Assembly: GCF_003627995.1 (NCBI RefSeq)
Contig: NZ_CP032707.1
Span: forward strand, 124,001-188,000
Origin: Brevundimonas naejangsanensis
GTDB lineage: Bacteria; Pseudomonadota; Alphaproteobacteria; Caulobacterales; Caulobacteraceae
DNA: 64,000 nt
Direction of reading: 5' to 3'
Shown piece after piece: positions 31,254 through 39,544 of this stretch. The notes under the pieces are model-generated. The model saw nothing but the letters and a program-made list of their open reading frames with translations, ran no database searches and was not told where the DNA came from. A program made the position numbers and the translations under genes. Each line of letters begins with the position of its first letter. Position 1 is the first letter of the stretch.

Positions 31254-34220
31254 TCAGAAGGTCTTGGAGACGCTGACGGCGATCAGGCGGGGGTCCAGGG
31301 TGAAGACGTTGGTGGTCAGGCCGGTGTCGTCGCTGTTGGTGAAGGCGTCCGTGATCGGCGTCTTGTCGAACAGATTCTTGACATAGGCCTGGACGACCAG
31401 TCCGTCTTCAGGACGTTCCAGCGTCACCGACAGGTTGGCGTTGTCCCAGGACTTCAGACGATCATATTCGGTGTTGTAAACGCGGGCGTAGCTGCTGCCC
31501 TGATAGTAATAATCGCCCCGAACCGTCAGATCCCAGCCGCCCAGGAAGAAGGTGTATTGGGCGCCCAGGTTGGCGGTCCAGTTGGGCGCATTGGGCAGTT
31601 CGTTGCCGCCCAGATCCGCCGCGAACCCGCGCCCGCCGTTCGGAGCGTCTTTTAAGGGATTGTATTCAAATCCGTAGGTCTGCCAGTATTTCAGCAGCGA
31701 CGGATAATCCGGGCTGAAACTGCCCGTGCGCTGGGATCCGCTGCACAGGGCCTGAAGCGCGATCACCGTCGAGGAGACATTCCCGCCCCGCGCCAGAATG
31801 GTTTCGACATGTCGGGTGGGCGCGATGCAGTTGGACGGCACCTGCAGCCACGGGCGCAGCACCATCCAGTCGGGATTGCCCTGGGTGCGGTTCATGACGT
31901 CGATGGAGCTTTCGCCGTCGCCGATCCGGGTCTTCAAATAGCCGAGGTTGGCGTCAAGCCGGAAGTTGCGGTTCGGCTGAAAGACCGTCTCCAGCTCCAG
32001 CCCCATGCTGCGGGCGTCGAAATTCTCATTCAGAGAAATGCGGTCGACGATCTGCGAGACCTGGTAGTCCGTATAGTCATAGTAGAAGGCCGTGAGATTC
32101 AGCCTCAGACTGCCGTCGTAAAGCGAATTCTTGGTCCCGATCTCAAAGGCGTTGACGTATTCCGGCTCGAACGTCTCGGCCAGCGGCTGATACTGGATCA
32201 CGGCCGGATTGATGTCGACGCGCGGCGGATTGGCGCCGCCCCCCTTATAGCCGCGCGCAAAGGAGGCATAGACCAGGGTGTCGTCGGTGAAGCGAGTCAC
32301 CGGCTTCCAGTCCAGGACCAGCCGGCCCGTGACCGCGTCCCAGCGCTGATCGATGTCGGGCAAGGCCGGATAGCCGCGGCTGACATAGCCGCCGGACGAT
32401 CCGCCCGGATTGCCCCGGTCGGCGCCCAGCAGCAACTGGCTGGGATAGGGGGTGCTGACCTTGTGGTCATCGGTGTAGCGCAGGCCCGCGGTCAGCCGCA
32501 CGTCCGGCGTCAGATCCCAGTACCCCTCGCCGAACACGGCCCAGGACCGGGTGTGGATGACGTTCTTGCTGCGGAAATAGTTGTGCCCGTCCCCGGCCAG
32601 ATGACTGAGCGGCGTCGGATCGACGTAGATGCATTCCTTTGTCGTCTGAGGACCGCAAACCTGCGTCTGGCGCCCCATGTTCGTTGGAGAGCCGACAACA
32701 ACGTTGTAAAAATATTCCGCCAACAGCGTGAAAACATTGTTGAAGACGTAATAATCATCCTGGGATTTGAAATCCAGATAGTTGGCGCCCAGGCTGAAAT
32801 TGAACCGTCCATCGAAATCCGATTGCAGACGCAGTTCCTGCGACCACTGACGATTGTCGGACTGGCTCAGATCAGCCGACACCATGCGATTTGAGGTGCC
32901 GAGCTGAGGGTCGGTGTAATAGCCGCCAGGCAAGGCCGAAGGGCCGATGATCGGCTTCCCGAAGATATCGAACAATCCATCGGTGCTGGAGAACAGGGGA
33001 TTGGAGACGAATCGGTTGTAATCCTGGGTTGAGTAATAGTTGTCATCGGCATAGGCTGTTTGTGAGATCAGCTTCAGCCGATCGTTGACGTCGAATTCCA
33101 TGTTCAACTGGACCACGTCGTTCTTCACGCGAAAGAGCGGATCATAGCTCGTCGCGATCTCGCGCAGGTTGCGGGACTGCGTCAGGCCGGCATAGGGGTC
33201 GGTGCCGAGCCGGATCGTCGGCACAGCCTGCCTCTGCGCATTATTACCGAACGAGAACGAGGCGGAGAAGATGTGAGCGAAGGACCCGCCGTTGGGGACG
33301 CCGAAGGCCGCATCGTCATACAGGGATCCAGGCAGGCAGCCCTGGCTCAACCGATTGCGGAACAAAGGCTCGGTGATGGTGTAATTGCCGACCTTCGTCG
33401 GCCCCGGGTCAGTGGTGCAGAGCTGCTTGCCGGTTCGGGAGCGCCGGTCGTCCTCTTCGAAATGCTCCCAGATCAGGTTGCTGCGGAAACGATCGACCGG
33501 CTCCCACGCCGCCGACAGCCGCGTCGACCACATGTCGCGGTTGTTGACCCTGGTGTCCTTGAAGGTGTTGTGGTCGAAGCCCTCGCGCTTGGTCGTCGAT
33601 GCGGCGCCCCGCAGCCACAGGGTCTCGGTCAGCGGGATATTGACCATCATCTGGCCGCGCATGGAGCCGTAGTTGCCGGCTTCGGCCTTGAGCATGGCGT
33701 CGAAGTCCGGCCCCGGCAGCATGGGGATCATGTTGACCACGCCGCCGGTGGCGTTGCGGCCGTAGAGCGTGCCCTGCGGCCCGCGCAGCACCTCGACCCG
33801 GTTCACGTCCAGATATTCCTGCTCGAACAGGCGGTTGCGGATCAGGGGGGTGTTGTTGAAGCTGACGGCCACGGCCGGGTCGCTGCTGGCCGAGATGGCC
33901 TTGGTCCCGATCCCGCGGATCGAGAAATTATACATGCTGAAGTTGGCCTTGGAGAAGCTGACGTTCGGGATCGCCCGCATCAGCTCGGAGCCGCCCTCGA
34001 TCTTCAGCGCGTCCAGATTTTCAGCCGAAAAGGCCGAGACGGCGATCGGTACGTCCTGAATCGACTGCTCGCGCTTCTGCGCCGTGACGATGATGTCGCC
34101 GACGGCCGTGGCTTCCAGCGCCAACTCCTGCGCCAAGGCCGGCCCGGCGGCGGCGACGGAAAGAACGAAGGCCGATGCGGTGACGGCCAGACGCGCACGA
34201 GTACAGCCAGCAGACGCCAT
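31254..34220 (-). CDS. TonB-dependent receptor
   Basis: This is an outer-membrane TonB-dependent transporter of 988 residues. It has a signal peptide (ARLAVTASAFVLSVAAAGPALAQ), a TonB box region VGDIIVTAQKREQSIQDVPI, a plug with VSFSKANFSMYNFSIRGIG and VEVLRGPQGTLYGRNATGGVVNM, and a barrel ending in RLIAVSVSKTF. The IIVTAQKREQ...QDVP signature marks the large group common in sphingomonads and Caulobacterales, often linked to hydrophobic or glycan substrates. The start at 34220 has GGGGAGGA just upstream; the frame is open to 34349 but only this start gives a proper signal peptide. A 17-bp palindrome shared with the catabolic genes at 52-64 kb lies about 190 bases upstream. Confidence 0.92.
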   Translation of the reverse strand: MASAGCTRARLAVTASAFVLSVAAAGPALAQELALEATAVGDIIVTAQKREQSIQDVPIAVSAFSAENLDALKIEGGSELMRAIPNVSFSKANFSMYNFSIRGIGTKAISASSDPAVAVSFNNTPLIRNRLFEQEYLDVNRVEVLRGPQGTLYGRNATGGVVNMIPMLPGPDFDAMLKAEAGNYGSMRGQMMVNIPLTETLWLRGAASTTKREGFDHNTFKDTRVNNRDMWSTRLSAAWEPVDRFRSNLIWEHFEEDDRRSRTGKQLCTTDPGPTKVGNYTITEPLFRNRLSQGCLPGSLYDDAAFGVPNGGSFAHIFSASFSFGNNAQRQAVPTIRLGTDPYAGLTQSRNLREIATSYDPLFRVKNDVVQLNMEFDVNDRLKLISQTAYADDNYYSTQDYNRFVSNPLFSSTDGLFDIFGKPIIGPSALPGGYYTDPQLGTSNRMVSADLSQSDNRQWSQELRLQSDFDGRFNFSLGANYLDFKSQDDYYVFNNVFTLLAEYFYNVVVGSPTNMGRQTQVCGPQTTKECIYVDPTPLSHLAGDGHNYFRSKNVIHTRSWAVFGEGYWDLTPDVRLTAGLRYTDDHKVSTPYPSQLLLGADRGNPGGSSGGYVSRGYPALPDIDQRWDAVTGRLVLDWKPVTRFTDDTLVYASFARGYKGGGANPPRVDINPAVIQYQPLAETFEPEYVNAFEIGTKNSLYDGSLRLNLTAFYYDYTDYQVSQIVDRISLNENFDARSMGLELETVFQPNRNFRLDANLGYLKTRIGDGESSIDVMNRTQGNPDWMVLRPWLQVPSNCIAPTRHVETILARGGNVSSTVIALQALCSGSQRTGSFSPDYPSLLKYWQTYGFEYNPLKDAPNGGRGFAADLGGNELPNAPNWTANLGAQYTFFLGGWDLTVRGDYYYQGSSYARVYNTEYDRLKSWDNANLSVTLERPEDGLVVQAYVKNLFDKTPITDAFTNSDDTGLTTNVFTLDPRLIAVSVSKTF

Positions 34221-34383
34221 GAAATCCTCCCCGAAATCCACACAGCGCCCCGGCTGAATGGATGCACGTTTCCCCGCCCCCTGGATGATCGACCGTACGA
34301 CGAGGCGGCGCCGCCGACGGCATAACCTCGTTACGATCCATCTATTCACCGACCTGTCAATACATTACTTACATTATTGTGCG

Positions 34384-34396
34384 TTACCTTAGGTAA
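34384..34396. promoter_or_regulatory. Perfect palindrome TTACCT-T-AGGTAA upstream of the receptor
   Basis: TTACCTTAGGTAA is a perfect 6+1+6 palindrome in an AT-rich stretch about 165 bases before the receptor start. It sits 15 bases from the TGTCA-N7-TGACA site. It may be a second regulator site; no family can be named. Confidence 0.4.
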
Positions 34397-34411
34397 GGCT
34401 TCAGCGAACGT

Positions 34412-34428
34412 TGTCATTTGATTTGACA
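34412..34428. promoter_or_regulatory. Shared 17-bp operator TGTCA-N7-TGACA, copy 1
   Basis: TGTCATTTGATTTGACA has perfect 5-base inverted arms. It is in the gap between the COQ4-family gene and the TonB receptor at 31254-34220. The same 5+7+5 layout recurs at 52684, 59689 and 63848. Confidence 0.65.
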
Positions 34429-34497
34429 GTAAAGGCTGCCCTTCCGACTCGGGCGCTTCAGACGCGCAAGACGCCGCCTCCTATTCCCCGGGCAGGC

Positions 34498-35283
34498 TCA
34501 GGCCCTGCCGCCGCGATAGGCGTTGCAAAGGGACGTCGGCACGCGCTCGTAGAGCGTCGGCCGCGGAATGCGCAGGCGCCGGCGCGCCTCGTCCAAAGGT
34601 TCGGCCAGCAGAGCTTCATAGTCCTCGCCCGGCAGCCAGGCCGCGCGACGCCCGTCGCCCCAGGCCCGGAAAACGGCGCGGGCGCAGGGATGGCCGGTCC
34701 TGGCCCGGGCGAACTGAATCGCGATCACGGCGGCGATCAGGCCGAAGCCCGCGCTGCGCGTCTGCGGCAGGGAGAAGGCGACGACGCAGGCCTCGCCCAG
34801 GGCGTCGGCGCGATAGCCCGTCAGCACGTGCCAGACGTCATGCACGTCGCGCAGGCGCCGCGCGAACCAGGCGCGAGGGTGCGCCGCCTCGATCTCGCTG
34901 TCCGGAATCTTGCGGCTCTCTTCCGCCAGGCCATAGGCCGAGACATCCTCGGCCTCCACGAAGGCCAGATAGGCGGCCCCAACGCTGCCCGCCGGAAGCC
35001 CCGCCAACCAGGCCCCGTCCTGCAGGCGGTCCGCCAACTCCTGGCGCCGATAGGCCTGACGGCCGCCCGACGGGGTCTTCAGAAGCTTCTCATAGCCCCA
35101 ATCCACGGATCGGCCGGACAGGGCGTTCATGATCTCGAACACCTGTTCGGTGTCGTCCTTGTCGGCCACCAGCCGCCGCATGGCTCGAAGGGCGCGCAAC
35201 GGCTGCACCCTGCGTGAGGAAGCGTTGGCCGGCGAGCGGACCGGCGCGTCATCGCCAGACTGAAATGAGTGCGCGACCGTCAC
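34498..35283 (-). CDS. COQ4-family protein
   Basis: This is a protein of the COQ4 family, which organises or takes part in ubiquinone biosynthesis; recent work on relatives points to ring decarboxylation/hydroxylation. The zinc motif HDxxHx11E is exact here: HDVWH, eleven residues, then E in HDVWHVLTGYRADALGEA. About 261 residues from the GTG at 35283, which has AGGGG 8 bases upstream; a GTG at 35316 would give 272. It is divergent from the TetR gene and upstream of the TonB receptor on the same strand. Its place among catabolic-type genes rather than ubiquinone genes suggests a paralogue with a related role on another substrate, but that is inference. Confidence 0.82.
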   Translation of the reverse strand: MTVAHSFQSGDDAPVRSPANASSRRVQPLRALRAMRRLVADKDDTEQVFEIMNALSGRSVDWGYEKLLKTPSGGRQAYRRQELADRLQDGAWLAGLPAGSVGAAYLAFVEAEDVSAYGLAEESRKIPDSEIEAAHPRAWFARRLRDVHDVWHVLTGYRADALGEACVVAFSLPQTRSAGFGLIAAVIAIQFARARTGHPCARAVFRAWGDGRRAAWLPGEDYEALLAEPLDEARRRLRIPRPTLYERVPTSLCNAYRGGRA

Positions 35284-35321
35284 TTGCAGTACCCCTAAAC
35301 GCCCTTTAACACACACCTACC

Positions 35322-35349
35322 TACATGGCTGTCATTTACATAGATGTCA
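35322..35349. promoter_or_regulatory. Tandem 13-bp repeats over the tetR start, candidate TetR operator
   Basis: TACATGGCTGTCA (35322-35334) and TACATAGATGTCA (35337-35349) are direct repeats with two mismatches, spaced by 2 bases. Each contains the small inverted repeat ACA-N4-TGT. They lie between the divergent COQ4-family and tetR genes and cover the tetR start codon, as an autoregulatory operator would. Confidence 0.5.
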
Positions 35350-35973
35350 ATTAATAAGACTGAAAAACCGCGTCGTCGGCGGCGTTCTCCTGAAGAAGCG
35401 CGCCGCGAGGCGGTCGTCTCGGCGCGCGAGTTGTTGCTGTCGGGCGGACCGAATGCGGTGACGCTGTCGGCGGTGGCGGGCGAGATCGGCGTGACCCACG
35501 CCAATCTGATCCACCACTTCGGCTCGGCGGCCGGACTTCAGTCGGCCCTGATGGGATCGATGGTGGCGGACCTGAACGAGGCCCTGGGCGCCGCCGTTGC
35601 GCGCCTCCGCACCGACGAGGGGGCGCCGCTGGAACTGATCAACGCCGTGTTCGACGCCTTCTCGACCGGAGGCGCGGGCCGACTGGCGGCCTGGATCGCC
35701 CTGTCCGGCGATCTGTCCCACCTCGAGCCGGTGCGCGCGGCGGTGCAGGATCTGGTCGTCGCCATAGAGGAAAAGGTCGGCCTGGAAGGTCCCCGGGCCG
35801 ACGAGATCATCGGCTCAGCCGTCCTGTTCATCGCCCTCAGCGCCTTCGGCGAGGCCCTGATCGGCGGGCCCCTGCGCGAAATGCTGGATCAGCCCGAGGA
35901 CGCCAGCCGAAGGGTGGTGGCCAGTCTGCTGCCGGCCTTCCTGACCATACGCCCGCACGACGACGCGGCTTGA
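35344..35973 (+). CDS. TetR-family transcriptional regulator
   Basis: This is a 209-residue TetR-type regulator. A basic N-terminus (KPRRRRRSPEEARREAVV) precedes the HTH, VTLSAVAGEIGVTHANLIHHFGS, followed by a helical ligand domain (AAWIALSGDLSHLEPVRAAV, IIGSAVLFIALSAFGEALIG). No Shine-Dalgarno sequence precedes the ATG, so it may be leaderless. It is divergent from the COQ4-family gene, and tandem TGTCA-containing repeats cover its start. It is the only TetR gene in the window, and so the best candidate for the regulator of the TGTCA-N7-TGACA sites; the ligand is unknown. Its stop is 6 bases from the convergent gspM stop. Confidence 0.88.
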   Translation: MSINKTEKPRRRRRSPEEARREAVVSARELLLSGGPNAVTLSAVAGEIGVTHANLIHHFGSAAGLQSALMGSMVADLNEALGAAVARLRTDEGAPLELINAVFDAFSTGGAGRLAAWIALSGDLSHLEPVRAAVQDLVVAIEEKVGLEGPRADEIIGSAVLFIALSAFGEALIGGPLREMLDQPEDASRRVVASLLPAFLTIRPHDDAA

Positions 35974-35979
35974 GGTCGC

Positions 35980-36444
35980 TCATCCCCCGGACAGGGCGCC
36001 GGTGACGCCCAGCGTCCCGTCCGGATTCTCGACCACGCCCAGTTCCTCGATGCGCGCCCCGCCCTGCTCCAGCGCGGCCAGCCAGCCGAAGGCCTGGGCG
36101 CTCGTTGCGCGATCCAGTCGAAAGCCGAGCCGCCCGCCCTCGGACATGCCCAGCGTCGGCTGGACGCCCGCCGTCGGCGCGGTCGCGGCGACCAGGGTCT
36201 GAAGATCGACCGTCTCGGTCGGACGGACGCCGCGCTGAACCACGGCCGTCTCAATCTGCGCCAACTGTCGCTCGGCGGCGACGCGGGCGCGCGCCTGATC
36301 GTCCGTCCAGCCGTCCAGCGGGCGCACCAGGCCCAGCCAGCCGATGACGCCCAGCACGAGCGCGCCCATGACCGCCAGCATCCGCCGCTCGCGCAGCGAC
36401 CGGCCGTCCCACCAGGCGGCGATGGAAGAGAATGGGGCCTTCAT
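35980..36444 (-). CDS. gspM: Type II secretion protein GspM
   Basis: This is an inner-membrane assembly-platform protein of the type II secretion system, paired with GspL. The 154-residue protein has a short cytoplasmic N-terminus (MKAPFSSIAAWWDGRSLRERR), one membrane helix (MLAVMGALVLGVIGWLGLV) and a periplasmic ferredoxin-like domain (LGFRLDRATSAQAFGWLAALEQGGARIEELGV). It is the last gene of the gspC-M operon and overlaps gspL by ATGA. No gspN or gspO follows. Confidence 0.9.
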   Translation of the reverse strand: MKAPFSSIAAWWDGRSLRERRMLAVMGALVLGVIGWLGLVRPLDGWTDDQARARVAAERQLAQIETAVVQRGVRPTETVDLQTLVAATAPTAGVQPTLGMSEGGRLGFRLDRATSAQAFGWLAALEQGGARIEELGVVENPDGTLGVTGALSGG

Positions 36445-37544
36445 CGGGCGCCTCCAATCGTGAGCGTGCTGACCATGCGGCCTTCCTCCTCGGCGGAGGT
36501 TTCGTCGACCACGGCCAGACCGGCCTCGGCCAGGTCCGAGCGGACGGCGTCCAGGTCGTTGAAGGCCGGATGGGCCAGGGTGACGCGGAGGCCCTCGCCG
36601 CCCAGGGTCGCGTCGTCCAACTCAGCGCCCGGCACGCGCTCGACGGCGGCGAAGACGGCGGCCAGGGCGCGCGCGGTTCCGCCCGGCGGCGCTCCGGCGT
36701 CCAGGCGGCGCAGGGCTTCGGACGCCGCATCGGCCGCCGTCGCCAGTTCGGGGTAGAGCTTCACGGCCCCTGCCCTGGCGCCCGCCTCGGCGCGATCGGC
36801 CGCCGCGCGGTCGCGCAACCCCTCGGCGGCCATCAAGATCAGGGGCGAGATCAGCAGGGCCGCCGCCAGACCGGCCGCCAACCGCCAGCCCTTGGCCGCC
36901 TGCCCCCGCTCACGCCGGTCGTGGACCTGCAGCAGGTCGACCGGCGCCGCCAGCGCCCCCGCCGCCAGGGCCGCGTCCAGCGCCGCGCCTTCCAACCAGA
37001 CCAGGGCGCGCCCGGCCGCCACGGGCTCGGCCAGATCCGGCTGAACCGTCGCGGCGAAGGTCGAGCCGCGCAGGGCCACGTCGGCGCCGACCCGGGCGGC
37101 GGTCAGGGTCTCGGCCTCCTGCGGCGCGGGCAGACACAGGTTGTCGGGCACCACGGCCTCGGGCCCGATGTCGAACGTCTCCATCCAGCGCAGCCAGGCC
37201 TGCAGCAGTGTGGCCGAGACCGCCGCCGTCAGGCGCGGGCCGCCGTCGGCGGGAGCCGCGCCCAGAGCTACATCCAGCCCCTCGACCTCGCCCGCCGCCT
37301 GATCGCGCAGCGCCCAGCGCGCGGCGGCTCTGGCCTGCGCCATATTGCCCGGCGGCAGCTCCAGCCAGCGCGTCATGACGTCCGCGCCGGGGGCCACGGC
37401 GATGGTCCGCATCGACGGCGGGGTCTCGGCCTGATGCGGGTCCAACTCGCCGCGCCCGACGACGCGGCCCTCGCGGTCGACCAGCAGGAAACGCGCGGGC
37501 AAGGTCGCGTTGGTCGGGATGAACAGGATGCGGGCGTGGCTCAT
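36441..37544 (-). CDS. gspL: Type II secretion protein GspL
   Basis: GspL is a bitopic platform protein that binds the ATPase GspE in the cytoplasm and GspM in the periplasm. The 367-residue protein has an actin-like cytoplasmic part (ARILFIPTNATLPARFLLVD, RWALRDQAAGEVEGLDVALG), a membrane helix near residues 243-261 (LAAGLAAALLISPLILMAAEG), and a periplasmic domain ending in VSTLTIGGAR. The start at 37544 has GGAAGA upstream and lies 10 bases after the gspK stop. The gene overlaps gspM by 4 bases. Confidence 0.91.
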   Translation of the reverse strand: MSHARILFIPTNATLPARFLLVDREGRVVGRGELDPHQAETPPSMRTIAVAPGADVMTRWLELPPGNMAQARAAARWALRDQAAGEVEGLDVALGAAPADGGPRLTAAVSATLLQAWLRWMETFDIGPEAVVPDNLCLPAPQEAETLTAARVGADVALRGSTFAATVQPDLAEPVAAGRALVWLEGAALDAALAAGALAAPVDLLQVHDRRERGQAAKGWRLAAGLAAALLISPLILMAAEGLRDRAAADRAEAGARAGAVKLYPELATAADAASEALRRLDAGAPPGGTARALAAVFAAVERVPGAELDDATLGGEGLRVTLAHPAFNDLDAVRSDLAEAGLAVVDETSAEEEGRMVSTLTIGGAR

Positions 37545-37554
37545 TCTTCCATGC

Positions 37555-38541
37555 TCATTCTTCAGGCGTCCAGCGACGGATGACAGTGCGCGCCATGCCG
37601 TCGGGCGCGACATGGATCAGGGCGGTGCGCACGGCGCGGGCGTCGCCGTGCTCGATCTCCACCCTCAGGTCGAAATAGCGGTTGGCCAGGGTGATCTGGC
37701 CCTTGGTCTCTTCATCAACGACCACGCCCGCCAGGGCGGGTTGAGCCCAGAAGGCACCGGGGCTGCTCCACCCCGCCGCCGGGCGCGCGGCGATGGCCGC
37801 CTTGGCTGCGTTCAGCCCCACCACGCCCCGGCTGATCGCGACCAGCAGCACGGCGTCCTGCGGCTCCAGCGTATTGGGGTTCAGCGGCGACAGCCGCGCC
37901 TCCGGCAGGGCGCACAGATGGGGCCTCAACCGGCGATAAAGGGCCTCGTCCACCCCGGCGACGGCGCGCAGTTCGCTGACCTCGGCCAGCATGACCCCGC
38001 CCGTGCGATATGGCGTCTGGCGGCTGGCGTAGGTGGAATCTTCCGCCCCCTGCGCCGAGACCTCGGCGTCGCCATCCATCCAGTCGGTCAGCGCCGCCGC
38101 GACCGCCGCCATCCGTCCGCGCGGAACACCCAGGGCGGTGCCCAGGGCGATGAACTGCGCCGCCCCTTCGGGCCGTGCGATCAGGTCCTCGCCCTGGCCA
38201 AGCACCAGGCTGTTCAGGTTGAAGCAGGACTGGCCGTCGCGGATCACCGCCCGCCCCTCGCCGTCGTCCAGCGGCAGGGCGAAGACACGGCCGTTCCAGT
38301 GCGGCTGAAGCGGCGTGCGCGCGGGATCGGCGCGGACCAGATCGGACAGTCGTCGTCGCGCCAGCGCCTCGGCCCCCGCCGCAAAGCCTTGCGCCTGCGC
38401 CTGGCTCTCGGCGTTGGTCGTGCGGCGCACGGAAAAGCGCACATCGTCCAGCAGCACCACGCACAGCGCCGCCATCACCGCCACCAGCAGCAGGACAGTC
38501 AGCAGGGCCATGCCCCGGCGATCGCGCGCGCCCAGCTTCAT
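37555..38541 (-). CDS. gspK: Type II secretion minor pseudopilin GspK
   Basis: GspK is the largest minor pseudopilin and caps the pseudopilus tip with GspI and GspJ. The 328-residue protein has a short leader (MKLGARDRRG) followed by MALLTVLLLVAVMAALCVVL. As is normal for GspK, it lacks the Glu at position 5 of the mature helix. The large domain has the typical CFNLNSLV stretch and SPLNPNTLEPQDAVLL. The leader lacks the repeat-derived insert seen in gspG, gspH and gspJ. It overlaps gspJ upstream by ATGA. Confidence 0.92.
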   Translation of the reverse strand: MKLGARDRRGMALLTVLLLVAVMAALCVVLLDDVRFSVRRTTNAESQAQAQGFAAGAEALARRRLSDLVRADPARTPLQPHWNGRVFALPLDDGEGRAVIRDGQSCFNLNSLVLGQGEDLIARPEGAAQFIALGTALGVPRGRMAAVAAALTDWMDGDAEVSAQGAEDSTYASRQTPYRTGGVMLAEVSELRAVAGVDEALYRRLRPHLCALPEARLSPLNPNTLEPQDAVLLVAISRGVVGLNAAKAAIAARPAAGWSSPGAFWAQPALAGVVVDEETKGQITLANRYFDLRVEIEHGDARAVRTALIHVAPDGMARTVIRRWTPEE

Positions 38542-39182
38542 GCGGCGGCGACCAGAAACAGCTGCTCGACCGGGCCGAAGCCGTCCAGCGTCAGCGTCAC
38601 CCGCACCGCGTCCGGCAGGGGCCGGTCGCTGCTGGCGGAAAAGGCGGGCGCCTCCGATCCGTTCTGGATGAAGGCGACGCGGGCGTCCTTCACGCCGCGA
38701 TACAGCACCTGCGGCGGTCCGGCCCGCGCGCCGTCCAGATACGGCGCCACCCGACGCTCCAGCCGCTCCTCGACCAGCCGGTATTCGACGCGCTGCAAGG
38801 AGGCGCGCGGCGCGCCGTCCGGATTGCTCCAGCCGCTGCGAGCCAGCACCAGCAGGGGATCGCCCGGCAATTGCGGCCCTATGATCGCCTGAGGCGCCGG
38901 ACGCCCCGTCGGCCCGCGCACCCGCCGCCCCGTCGCCTGGGCCAGATCGGCGCGCAGCAGGGCGCGCGTGCGTTGCAGCGCCGCCACTCGGTCGGCGTTC
39001 GTCTTCACCGCGAACCGCGTCTCGATCGACTGCCCCAGCACCAGCGCGCCCGCCCCCGCCAGCAGGGCGAAGATCAATAGGGCGATCAGGACCTCAACCA
39101 GTGTAAATCCGGCTCTTTTTCTTCCGCTATCGCTCGCCGCGCGGCGGCTCGCTGCTTGAGCGGACAGGCGATCTTTCTTCAT
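38538..39182 (-). CDS. gspJ: Type II secretion minor pseudopilin GspJ
   Basis: GspJ is a minor pseudopilin of the tip complex. The 214-residue protein has the prepilin site AG|FTLVEVLIALLIFALLAGAGALV, with the mature Glu5. The N-terminal leader is long for this family, about 25 residues (MKKDRLSAQAASRRAASDSG, then RKRAG). AQAASRRAA in it is encoded by a copy of a palindromic repeat also present in gspG and gspH. The mature part includes RVEYRLVEERLERRV. It overlaps gspK and gspI by 4 bases each. Confidence 0.92.
   Translation of the reverse strand: MKKDRLSAQAASRRAASDSGRKRAGFTLVEVLIALLIFALLAGAGALVLGQSIETRFAVKTNADRVAALQRTRALLRADLAQATGRRVRGPTGRPAPQAIIGPQLPGDPLLVLARSGWSNPDGAPRASLQRVEYRLVEERLERRVAPYLDGARAGPPQVLYRGVKDARVAFIQNGSEAPAFSASSDRPLPDAVRVTLTLDGFGPVEQLFLVAAA
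39118..39162. repeat. In-frame palindromic repeat in the gspJ leader
   Basis: This copy shares CGCTCGCCGCGCGGCGGCTC and GCTGCTTGAGCG with the copy in gspG. Its centre CGCCGCGCGGCG is a perfect 12-base palindrome. On the coding strand it gives AQAASRRAA, just before the prepilin cleavage site. Confidence 0.75.
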
Positions 39183-39544
39183 GCCCCCGCCGCCCGGAAC
39201 AGCACGCGCTCGGCGGCCTGCTCCTCATCGGCGAAGACGCGCACGTCGATGCGGCCGACGCCGGGCATGTCCGTGGCGCTGACCACCCGCACCCAGCGCC
39301 AGTCGCGCCCGCCTAACGCCGCCTGCCCCGACGCCGTGCCGCTCGGCAGGTCGCGCGCGATCATCGCTTCGGCGGCGACATTGTCGGCGACGATGCCGCC
39401 CAGCGTCCGCGTCTCGACCCGCGCGGCGGAGCGCGTGCTCTCGCCGGACAGGTTCAGCAGCGCCATCGCCGCCAGACCGAACACGGCCAAAGCGACTAGA
39501 CACTCGATCAGGGTGAAGCCCGCGCGGGACGAACACTCACTCAT
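39179..39544 (-). CDS. gspI: Type II secretion minor pseudopilin GspI
   Basis: GspI is a small minor pseudopilin that starts tip assembly with GspJ and GspK. The 121-residue protein has a short normal leader, MSECSSRAG, then FTLIECLVALAVFGLAAMALLNL with mature Glu5. GRDWRWVRVV and IDVRVFADEEQAAERV lie in the C-terminal domain. Unlike its neighbours gspG, gspH and gspJ it has no repeat-derived leader. It overlaps gspH by 8 bases and gspJ by 4. Confidence 0.91.
   Translation of the reverse strand: MSECSSRAGFTLIECLVALAVFGLAAMALLNLSGESTRSAARVETRTLGGIVADNVAAEAMIARDLPSGTASGQAALGGRDWRWVRVVSATDMPGVGRIDVRVFADEEQAAERVLFRAAGA

Noticed and set aside
34355..34373. TGTCA...TTACA in the receptor promoter as another copy of the shared operator
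   Set aside because: The arms are 14 rather than 12 bases apart, so it breaks the 5+7+5 layout shared by the accepted sites.
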